Origin: IDS-8 sp964607425
Lineage (GTDB): Bacteria; Pseudomonadota; Gammaproteobacteria; Steroidobacterales; Woeseiaceae
Assembly (NCBI GenBank): GCA_964607425.1
Contig: CAZSKQ010000147.1
Coordinates: 1 to 7,516, forward strand
Reading direction: 5' to 3'
Length of the DNA stretch: 7,516 nucleotides
The number at the start of each line of letters is the position of its first letter. The stretch's first letter is position 1. Positions 1-6,900 of this stretch are shown here, piece by piece. Position numbers and translations under genes: made by a program. Below the pieces are notes generated by a model. That model had not been told where the DNA came from. It made no database searches and worked only from the letters and a program-made list of their open reading frames with translations.

Positions 1-1678
1 CGATGTCCGCTTCCTCGGAAAAAAGTCCCACGTCGTTGGCGTAACGCAGCGCCTCGTCGATGATGCGGCGCGCCCGCGCGAGATCGCCGCGCATGACCCA
101 GTATTGCGCCACCCAGAACGTGCCCGCGAGAAACGCGCCTTCCTCGCAGGAGTCGGCGCATTCGAGCCGGCGCCGGTACAGCAACCCGCGCCAGGACCAG
201 TGTCTCTCCAGCGCGAAGATGGTGGCGATCATTTCCGGCGCATCCGCCTCAATATAGCCCCAGACCGGGAAGAGCGCGGCCGACAGGTCGACGTCCGCTC
301 CTCCGGCAACGGCGGCATAGGCGCCGTCCGGGGTAACGCAGCGCTCGGCCACGAAGGCGCGGATCTCGCGTACTGCCGCACGCCAGCGCTCGACCTGCTC
401 CGCGTCATCCGAAAACTCCGCGGCCGAGCTCAAGGCGCAGGCCGCGATGACCTTGTTTGCAGTGTACTGCCGCTTCGGCAGTTCCTCCCAGATGCCGTGA
501 TCGGGCTCCCGCCAATGCTCGACCAGGAACTCGCAAATCTGCGCCACCGTGTCCCAGTGTGGCCGGCGATCCGAGCGGCGGTAGATGAGCTTCGCGGCGA
601 GCACGACATTCGCAAATCCGTCGAGCTGGAGCTGATCCCGGGCACCATTGCCGACCCTGACCGGACGGCTGCCGCCATAACCCGCGAAATCCAGCGCCTC
701 CTGATCCGGAGCACGCTCCCCGTCGATCGTGGTGAATACGGCCATTGGAAGCGACGGTGAACTGCCGCGGGAATCGCACAGGAAATCGAGATAGCGCTCG
801 CCTTCGGTGATGTCGCCGCCGAGCCGGGTCAGGGCGCTGACGATCATGCCCGCGTCACGCAGCCAGACGTAGCGATAATCCCAGTTGCTGGAGCCGCCGA
901 TGACCTCCGGGAGCGAAGTAGTGGCCGCTGCGACGATGCCGCCGGACGCCTCGTGGCAGAGCAGGCGAATGGCCCGCAGCGAGTCGAGGACCTCCCGCTC
1001 GTAAGGACCCGTGTACGAGGCCATTTCGGCCAGCGAACGCCAGTGCTCGAGCGTCGCGTCGCGCCAGCGCTCGACGTCTGAGTGCGACGGCGGTTCGGGC
1101 AGCGAAGTATCGGCCAGCACCGCCCAGCCGCTGTCTCCCTCCGGCAGCTCGAACCACGCGACGCCGCCCTCGATGACCGGCGGATGCGATGCGTACAGAC
1201 GATAACCCTCGTTAATGACGATCGCATTCCGGTCGCGCCGCAGCTGCACCGCATCGCGCCCGTAGTTGGGGCGAGACTCAATCGTGGCTGAGACATCGGC
1301 CGGCGCGGCCGAGAACAGTCGGCAGATCATCCCGCAGGGCACTCCCTGTCCGATCGGCATGAAGTCGGTGACCTGCCAGTTACCCTCCGGCGCGCGAAGG
1401 CGCGTTTCGAGCACGCCGCTCTCCCCGACGTAGTTCCGACCGGCAAACTGCGAGCCGGGAAAGTCCAGGCGCCAGCCGCCACCGCGATCGTCGTCGAGCA
1501 GCTTCGCAAAGAGGCTCGGCCGATCGAAGCGATCCGGGCAGTACCACACGATGTCGCCGTTCCGTTCGAGCACCGCCGCAGTACGGCGATCGCCGATCAC
1601 GGCCAGATCGCGGATCGCCGGTTGAGGGCTGCGGCTCTCGTGCGGCTCGATCGCCGGGTCTTCCCTTGGACACTCCAT
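1..1678 (-). CDS. GH15-family glycoside hydrolase (glucoamylase/trehalase-like), 3' end outside window
   Basis: The frame is open from ATG at 1678 to the window edge: 559 codons with no stop. Family members usually run about 600-650 residues, so only a short C-terminal tail is missing. GH15 enzymes hydrolyse alpha-glucosidic bonds (glucoamylase, glucodextranase, trehalase) with inversion. Visible family signatures are an N-terminal IGDRRTAAVL...GDIVWYCPDRFDRPS segment, the hallmark NWDYRYVWLRDA at residues 265-276, QLQLD at 349-353, GIWEE at 395-399 (E398 is the likely general acid) and EEGAF at 512-516 (E513 is the likely general base). No signal peptide is visible, so a cytoplasmic enzyme is expected. 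The start lies 10 bases after the stop of the upstream membrane-protein gene and has no clear Shine-Dalgarno sequence, suggesting translational coupling. Some motif positions differ from the usual forms (GFAN instead of VYGE after QLQLD). Substrate cannot be told; trehalose or maltodextrin are guesses. The family assignment is firm. Confidence 0.9.
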   Translation of the reverse strand, partial: MECPREDPAIEPHESRSPQPAIRDLAVIGDRRTAAVLERNGDIVWYCPDRFDRPSLFAKLLDDDRGGGWRLDFPGSQFAGRNYVGESGVLETRLRAPEGNWQVTDFMPIGQGVPCGMICRLFSAAPADVSATIESRPNYGRDAVQLRRDRNAIVINEGYRLYASHPPVIEGGVAWFELPEGDSGWAVLADTSLPEPPSHSDVERWRDATLEHWRSLAEMASYTGPYEREVLDSLRAIRLLCHEASGGIVAAATTSLPEVIGGSSNWDYRYVWLRDAGMIVSALTRLGGDITEGERYLDFLCDSRGSSPSLPMAVFTTIDGERAPDQEALDFAGYGGSRPVRVGNGARDQLQLDGFANVVLAAKLIYRRSDRRPHWDTVAQICEFLVEHWREPDHGIWEELPKRQYTANKVIAACALSSAAEFSDDAEQVERWRAAVREIRAFVAERCVTPDGAYAAVAGGADVDLSAALFPVWGYIEADAPEMIATIFALERHWSWRGLLYRRRLECADSCEEGAFLAGTFWVAQYWVMRGDLARARRIIDEALRYANDVGLFSEEADI

Positions 1679-1683
1679 CTCGG

Positions 1684-1700
1684 GCTGCTCAGTGAGCAGC
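1684..1700 (-). promoter_or_regulatory. Perfect hairpin across the membrane-protein/GH15 junction
   Basis: GCTGCTC and GAGCAGC form a perfect 7-bp stem with a 3-base loop. The loop side contains the stop codon of the four-helix membrane protein (1689-1691), and the stem ends five bases before the GH15 start codon. There is no U-run after it, so it is not a standard intrinsic terminator. It could fold over the GH15 ribosome-binding region and be opened by ribosomes finishing the upstream gene. The structure is seen directly; the function is inferred. Confidence 0.4.
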
Positions 1701-2177
1701 GTGGCCGGTCGGCTCCCGTACCGAATGCCTTTCTCGCGGATGGAAGGACAGTTTGCAGAGCGCCCACAGAATGACCGCGAACAGCAGGTGAGGCACTGCC
1801 GATGCGATGATCAGTTTCGGCGTTACCGCCAGCCCGAAGAAACCCCAGCCGACGAACGGAAAGAAGAAGACCAGCACCAGCACCCACAGCGCAAACGCGA
1901 GCCAAAACGCCTGCATGAACCTGAGCGACGCCCGGAACCAACTCACGTAAAGCACGGAGAACAACGTGACCCACAGCGTGTGAAAGAGGAATCCCACTGG
2001 TAAAGGCAGCTGCGCGCCCGTCACTGTCTGGACAAATGCCAGTGCGAGCGGCTTTGGCAGCGGCGACATTCCGCTCTTCAGGCCAATGACCATGACCACG
2101 GCCGTTACTATCGCGACGCCGATACCGATGGCGATCGCCTTGACCCAGTCCGTTCCCGTAAGTTTGTGAAAATGCAT
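1689..2177 (-). CDS. Four-helix integral membrane protein of unknown function
   Basis: The protein has 162 residues. Hydrophobicity suggests four transmembrane helices at about residues 12-33, 59-79, 88-110 and 122-143, with a short N-terminus (MHFHKLTGTDWVK) and a basic, His-containing tail (FHPRERHS...GHAAH) at 145-162. Histidines H66 and H130 sit within or at the edges of helices 2 and 4, and an aromatic FFFPFVGWGFFG stretch covers 104-115. The layout resembles small DUF6789/YagU-like membrane proteins, but that is only an impression and no function is claimed. The ATG at 2177 is preceded by a strong GGAGGGA Shine-Dalgarno about five bases upstream, which fixes the start. It is the first gene behind the MerR-type promoter at 2258-2288 and lies directly upstream of the GH15 gene. 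This context hints at a metal-induced role in the inner membrane. Confidence 0.75.
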   Translation of the reverse strand: MHFHKLTGTDWVKAIAIGIGVAIVTAVVMVIGLKSGMSPLPKPLALAFVQTVTGAQLPLPVGFLFHTLWVTLFSVLYVSWFRASLRFMQAFWLAFALWVLVLVFFFPFVGWGFFGLAVTPKLIIASAVPHLLFAVILWALCKLSFHPRERHSVREPTGHAAH

Positions 2178-2257
2178 AGCTTCCCTCCGGTGCTGCTGCG
2201 TCCTCCTGCGCCAAGGCAGGCGTAGCGGTTGAAAAAGCTCCCTCCGGTGCTACATAA
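2178..2257 (-). promoter_or_regulatory. Leader of the membrane-protein gene with repeated Shine-Dalgarno block
   Basis: Between the predicted -10 box and the ATG at 2177 lies a leader of roughly 74 bases. It contains two near-identical blocks, GCACCGGAGGGA(A)GCT, read on the minus strand at 2236-2251 and 2178-2194. They differ by one base. The second provides the ribosome-binding site of the gene; the first is followed by no start codon. A third GGAGG and a small hairpin (5-bp stem 2205-2209/2216-2220, 6-base loop) lie between them. Confidence 0.45.
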
Positions 2258-2258
2258 A
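2229..2258 (+). promoter_or_regulatory. Possible promoter of the MerR-family regulator gene
   Basis: TTGAAA (2229-2234) and CATAAA (2253-2258) are 18 bp apart on the plus strand and would start transcription near 2265, just inside the MerR dyad. This would allow the regulator to repress its own synthesis, as is common for divergent MerR systems. The match to consensus is moderate (the -10 box is 4 of 6), so the call is tentative. Confidence 0.35.
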
Positions 2259-2288
2259 GTATGGGGGCTGGACCTACTCCAGATGCAA
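2258..2288 (-). promoter_or_regulatory. MerR-type promoter/operator with 19-bp spacer, directing the leftward genes
   Basis: On the minus strand TTGCAT (2283-2288, -35) and CATACT (2258-2263, -10) are separated by exactly 19 bp. The spacer holds an interrupted palindrome, CTGGA-N5-TCCAG (2268-2282), occupying spacer positions 1-15. An overlong 19-20 bp spacer with a centred dyad is the established hallmark of promoters activated by MerR-family proteins, which distort the DNA to realign the two boxes. The regulator gene starts 22 bases away in the opposite direction, the usual arrangement. On the plus strand the same dyad has no boxes at suitable positions, so the regulated direction is leftward, toward the membrane protein and GH15 genes. 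Confidence 0.7.
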
Positions 2289-2310
2289 CTGGCAGAGACG
2301 GAGGAAGCCA

Positions 2311-2751
2311 ATGCCCACGCCCGAGCCAATCGAAATCGGAGCGCTGTCCCGGTGCACCGGGTGCAGCATCGATACCATTCGCTATTACGAGAGAGTCCGG
2401 CTCCTGCCGGCAGTGCCCCGCACAGAGGGTGGGCATCGGCTCTACTCTCACGCACACGTCCGCCGACTCCAATTCATCCGCCGCAGCCGCGAAATAGGCT
2501 TGAGCCTGAGGCAGGTGCGAGAGCTGCTCGAGGATATGGAGAGAAGCGCCTGCAGCTGCAGCGGTGTCAGGTCGCTGCTGTCCGAGCGCCTTGCCGCTGT
2601 CAGGAGCCGTATCCGGGACCTTCGGGATCTCGAACGTAACCTCCGCACGATGCTTGACGAATGCGGCGATGCCGAGCTGACGAACTGCCGCCTCATGGAA
2701 AGCATGCTTGCCGGTGAAGCAACTGCGAACGATACGAGGTGCTGTACCTGA
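2311..2751 (+). CDS. MerR-family heavy-metal-responsive transcriptional regulator
   Basis: The protein has 146 residues, the usual length for MerR-type metal sensors. Residues 8-75 form the winged-helix DNA-binding domain with the typical DTIRYYERVRLLP segment (21-33), GGHRLY (40-45) and an IGLSLRQVRELL helix (62-73). A long dimerisation helix covers about 84-117, followed by the metal-binding loop C118-x7-C126. Cysteines are at 15, 18, 81, 83, 118, 126, 144 and 145. C83 aligns with the first ligand position of the dimer helix (Cys82 of MerR, Cys79 of ZntR, Ser77 of CueR). The ATG at 2311 has a strong GGAGG Shine-Dalgarno at 2300-2304 with 6-base spacing. The gene diverges from the membrane-protein/GH15 genes and converges on the permease gene. 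It probably activates the leftward promoter on binding a thiophilic metal (Hg, Pb, Cd, Zn or Cu/Ag); which metal is not decided by sequence. Confidence 0.9.
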   Translation: MPTPEPIEIGALSRCTGCSIDTIRYYERVRLLPAVPRTEGGHRLYSHAHVRRLQFIRRSREIGLSLRQVRELLEDMERSACSCSGVRSLLSERLAAVRSRIRDLRDLERNLRTMLDECGDAELTNCRLMESMLAGEATANDTRCCT

Positions 2752-2817
2752 GCATCCAATCCGAAGCTGGTGGTGCGGCCCTCTCCTGCGTCGAGCATCA
2801 AATCGGGCGGCGGGCCA
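2752..2817. other. Convergent intergenic gap between regulator and permease genes
   Basis: These 66 bases separate the 3' ends of two convergent genes. A bidirectional terminator would be expected, but no stem followed by a U-run is visible. Only a short GGCCC...GGGCC pairing with a loop of more than 25 bases was found, which is not convincing. Confidence 0.4.
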
Positions 2818-3912
2818 TCATTTGCTCTTGTGCCTGCCGAGCCATACCAGCACGCCTGTGACAGCAAACGCAGCCAGATTGAGAAAAAACACGTAATCGA
2901 TCCTGAATTGGGCCAGTTCCATGACACGTCCGGACGTCGGTTCCGGAATGAGCGCCAGCATCCAAAAGATCGCATGAATGATAATTCCCGCACCAACGGC
3001 CGAGACCGTAAACACGAGGCCGAGATATGCGGCGAAGCGCCAGCCGTAGTAGGTCGCATTGATCCGGAGAGAGGGAATGACGACGAAGTCTGAATACAGG
3101 AATGCCACGATCCCGGCGAACAGGACGCCGTTTTCCCAGAGAACCGCCGCCAGCGGTCCGTTGCCCATTGAGCCGATGACGGTGATCAGGGCGAGCACGG
3201 GACCGAGCAGTGCGTGGACCACGATGAGGAGCAGGGCGGGCAGTTCGCTGGGAAAGATGGCTTTGAAGACACTGTCCGGCACCAGCGTGGCCACCGCCCC
3301 GGCGACCAGAAACCCGATCAGCAGGTCTTTCCAGACCATGCCCCATTCGCTGCGGAAGGTCACACCCACGCGGCGCCATGCTTCATGGCTCCGCACCTTC
3401 TCCTTCCATGGCCGCGGCAGACCCTCCGCAGGGTCGCCCATCCCGGATTGACGTTCGCCTGCTTTTACAGCGTCCTTGCGTGCCTGCTCGACCATGCTCT
3501 TCGGACAGGTCAGCCGGACGATAACGCTCATGATGGCAACGAGGGCAAACGACCCGAGAACCAGCGCCAGCGCGAACTGCCACCCCAGGAATATCCACGC
3601 CAGCGCCGCGACTTGTGGCGATAGATTGGTCGAGCCGAACAAGAACGCCATCATCGGTATCAGCGCGGCGCCTTTGCCCAGCAACGCACGGCCGGCCGAG
3701 AGCGCCGCAAACGAACAGGACGACGACGCCGGGCCGAGAACCATGCCCAAGAGAATCTGCTTCAGCCCGGCGCGGCCCAGGTACTTTGCGATGACTTCAC
3801 GCGGTACGAGAACCTGGATGAGAGACGAAAACGCGTACCCGAAAGCCAGCGCCCAGAACGCCGTCCAGAAGAGGCCGGCGCCGACGTACAGTGCCTGTCC
3901 GAGTTGATCCAT
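2818..3912 (-). CDS. COG0701/PF03773 (ArsP-like) permease, metal-efflux associated
   Basis: The protein has 364 residues, two hydrophobic halves of about four helices each, and a charged cytoplasmic linker at about 136-195. The first half carries the signature GPASSSCSFAA (60-70, C66) followed by KGAALIPMMAFLFGSTNL (80-97). The second half carries GNGPLAAVLWENGVLF (250-265) and AFLYSDFVVIP (270-280). This SSSCS...STNL form is the PF03773 permease type often found beside metal-resistance genes; members include the ArsP organoarsenical exporter, but the substrate of this subgroup is not known to me. The ATG at 3912 has an AGAGGA Shine-Dalgarno about six bases upstream. It follows the cusA-like gene by 27 bases on the same strand, so it is probably the last gene of the same operon and may act in inner-membrane export of the same or a related metal or metalloid. 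Confidence 0.85.
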   Translation of the reverse strand: MDQLGQALYVGAGLFWTAFWALAFGYAFSSLIQVLVPREVIAKYLGRAGLKQILLGMVLGPASSSCSFAALSAGRALLGKGAALIPMMAFLFGSTNLSPQVAALAWIFLGWQFALALVLGSFALVAIMSVIVRLTCPKSMVEQARKDAVKAGERQSGMGDPAEGLPRPWKEKVRSHEAWRRVGVTFRSEWGMVWKDLLIGFLVAGAVATLVPDSVFKAIFPSELPALLLIVVHALLGPVLALITVIGSMGNGPLAAVLWENGVLFAGIVAFLYSDFVVIPSLRINATYYGWRFAAYLGLVFTVSAVGAGIIIHAIFWMLALIPEPTSGRVMELAQFRIDYVFFLNLAAFAVTGVLVWLGRHKSK

Positions 3913-3939
3913 ATCGAATTCCTCTTGTGCAGGGCCGAG

Positions 3940-6900
3940 TCAGTCGGTTCGCCGATTTAAGGGTGGCAGCCGCCGCCCTCGCCAAAACGAGAAGATCGCG
4001 GGAAAAATGATCAGTACCAGGATCAGGGCCGACGCCGCGCCACCGAGCATCGGCGCCGCGACGCGTTTCATGACGTCGGCGCCGGCGCCGCTGCTGTACA
4101 TGATCGGCACCAGGCCCATGAGGAGCGCGAGTCCGGTCATCAGCATCGGCCGAATGCGGTGACTGGCGCCGACAGTGATGGCGGCCGTCAGGTCCGGGAG
4201 GCTCTTGATGAGCCCTTCGTTGAAATCGCGCCGCCAGGCCAAGTCCAGGTACAGCATCATAAGAAGCCCGAGTTCCACAGCCAGGCCGGCCACCGCGATC
4301 ATACCGACGGCGACCGCTACGCTCATGTTGTAGCCTAGCGCCGCCAGCAGCCAGATGCTGCCGATGACGGAGAATGGCAGCGCGGTCATCACAATGAGCG
4401 TTTCGGTGATCGACTTGCGATGCAGGTACAGCATGAAGAAGATCGCAAAGACGGTGAGGGGGACCAGCACCGAGAGCCGCTCCTTCGCGCGCTGGAAATA
4501 GGTGAACTGTCCGGCCCATTCGATGCGGTATCCCGGTGTCATTTCGACTTCGTCGGCGACCACCTTCTGCGCCCGATGGACATAGTCCGCGATGCCGATC
4601 TCTTCGCTGACGTCGACGAACACGAAGCTGACGAGCTGGCCGTCTTCATTCCTGAGCATCGGGGGTCCGGTGCGAAAGTCGAGATCGGCAACTTGTGAAA
4701 GTGGTATCTCGGTCCCGGTCGCCGTCGTCACGAGCACGCGCTTCAACGCCTCTATATCGTCGCGATAGTCGCGCGCGTAGCGCACGAGTATGGCGTAGCG
4801 CTCGCGCCCTTCGACCGTTTCGCTCACCTGCACGCCGCCGATGGCGGCCTGGATGACGGTCTGCACGTCGCCGACGTTCAGCCCGAAGCGTGCCGCGGCC
4901 TCACGGTCGATCACGAAATCCAGAAAGTAGCCGCCCGTCGCGCGTTCTGCGAAGGCGCTGCGGGTGTAAGGTGCGGTCCGCTCGTCCTCGAGCAGAGCGC
5001 GCTCGATGTCGACCCCGATCGATTCGATGGTCGCGAGGTCCGGTCCGAAGACCTTGATGCCGAGCGACGAGCGAATACCCGTCGCGAGCATCTCCGTGCG
5101 TGTCTGGATCGGCATCCACCAGACGTTCGGCATGCCGGGAAAGCGCATGGCATTGTCCATCTCTCCGATCAGCTTGTTCCAGGTCATATCTTCGCGCCAC
5201 TCGCTTTCGGGCTTCAGCATGATGTTGATCTCGAACATGGAGAGCGGTGCGGGATCTGTTGGACTAGTGCTCCGTCCGGCTTTGCCGAAGACACGCGCGA
5301 CCTCAGGGAACTCCATGAGCTTCCGGTCCATGATCTGGAGCACCCGCGTCGCTTCCTCGATGGAAATCCCGGGCACCGTCGTCGGCATGTAAAGAATACT
5401 GCCCTCGTTCAGGGGCGGCATGAACTCGCTGCCGAGGCTGCGGTAGACGGGCACCGTCGCCGCCAGCGCCACCAGCCCGCCGATCACGACCGGCCAGCGC
5501 CAGCGGACGGCAAACCTCACGACCGGGGCATAGCCGGCGGCAAGGGCCCGGTTCAGGCGGCTCTCGTCGCTGCGGATGCGCCCCTTGATCAGCAGCACGG
5601 CCAGCGCCGGAATCAGCGTTACAGAGAGCAGCGCGGCGAAGAACATCGAGTACGTCTTCGTAAACGCCAGCGGCTTGAACAATCGCCCTTCCGTGCCTTC
5701 CAGCGCAAACACCGGCACAAAGGACACGGTAATGATCAGCAGCGAAAAGAAGATGCTGGGCCCGACCTCCTGCATCGCTTCGATAATGGCCCGCGTCCTG
5801 GATTCACCTTCCAACGACTCGCCCTGCAACCGCTTGTGCACGTTGTCGATGATGACGATGGCGGCGTCCACCATGGCCCCGATCGCGACCGCGATGCCGC
5901 CCAGCGACATGATGTTCGCCGTCAGCCCCTGGTAGTACATCGGGATGAATGCGAGCAGGATGGCGACAGGCAAAGTCAGCACAGCGACAAAAGCGGATCG
6001 CACGTGCAGCAGGAACAGGCCGATCACGAGCGAGACGATCAGCATCTCCTCGATCAACGTGCGTTGCAGCGTGTCGATCGCGTCTTCGATCAGGATCGAC
6101 CGGTCGTAGACCGGGACGATTTCGACCCCGGCGGGCAGGCTGGTCTGCAGGACCTCGATGCGCTCCTTGACCCGCTCGATAACCTCCAGCGCGTTCTCGC
6201 CGTAGCGCATGACGACGATCCCCCCGACGGTAATGCCTTCGCCGTTCAGGTCTGCCTGGCCGCGCTGCATCGCGGGCCCGAGGCTCACGGTCGCGACATC
6301 GACGACCCGGATAGGCACGCCGCCGTCGCCGAGCCCGATGACGACTTTCTCCAGGTCCTCGACCGAGTCGACGTAGCCGCGGCCGCGGATGAAATGCTCG
6401 TGTTCCGCGATCTCGAGGACCCGGCCGCCGACGTCCTGGTTGGATTCACCGACGGCGGCGATCACCTTTTCCAGGGGAATGCCGTAGGAAGCGAGCTTGT
6501 TCGGATCGACCTGGACCTGGTATTCCTTGACGAAGCCGCCGACCGAGGCCACTTCGGCCACGCCCTCGACCGATTCCAGCGCATAGCGGAGGTTGAAATC
6601 CTGCAGGCTGCGGAGATCGGCGAGAGAGCGCTTGCCGCTCTTGTCGACCAGCGCGTACTGGTACACCCAGCCGACGCCGGTGGCGTCGGGACCGAGAGTC
6701 GGCTGAACGCCTTGCGGCAACTCGGCCGCGGCCGAGCTCAGGTACTCGAGCACGCGTGACCGTGCCCAATAGATATCGGTGCCGTCTTCGAAAATCACGT
6801 ACACGAACGACAGGCCGAACATGCTCTGGCCGCGCACGAAACGGACACCCGGAGCGGCCAGCAGCGTTGTCGTAAGCGGATACGTAATCTGGTCTTCAAC

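Noticed and set aside
104..760. Plus-strand 218-residue open frame
   Set aside because: It lies antisense to the GH15 frame, which carries clear family motifs over the same bases; the translation has no recognisable domain and is rich in Arg/Gly as expected for a GC-rich shadow.
844..1296. Several short minus-strand frames suggesting the GH15 gene might be broken
   Set aside because: Reading the frame from 1678 codon by codon gives an uninterrupted protein to the window edge, so there is no frameshift or stop.
1597..2472. Minus-strand 291-residue open frame
   Set aside because: It crosses the GH15 start, the four-helix membrane gene, the promoter region and part of the regulator gene in another frame, without domain features.
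2549..2563. Palindromic CTGCAGCTGCAG inside the regulator gene
   Set aside because: It lies in codons of the conserved C-x-C segment and is explained by coding of Cys/Ser in GC-rich sequence; no sign of an operator.
2752..2817. Intrinsic terminator between the convergent genes
   Set aside because: Only a weak GGCCC/GGGCC pairing with a long loop and no U-run was found.
3797..4519. Minus-strand 240-residue open frame
   Set aside because: Overlaps the cusA 3' end and permease start in another frame; Arg/His-rich with no domain.
5836..6759. Plus-strand 307-residue Asp/His-rich open frame
   Set aside because: Fully antisense to well-conserved cusA sequence; the Asp/His/Ala-rich composition is a codon-shadow effect.
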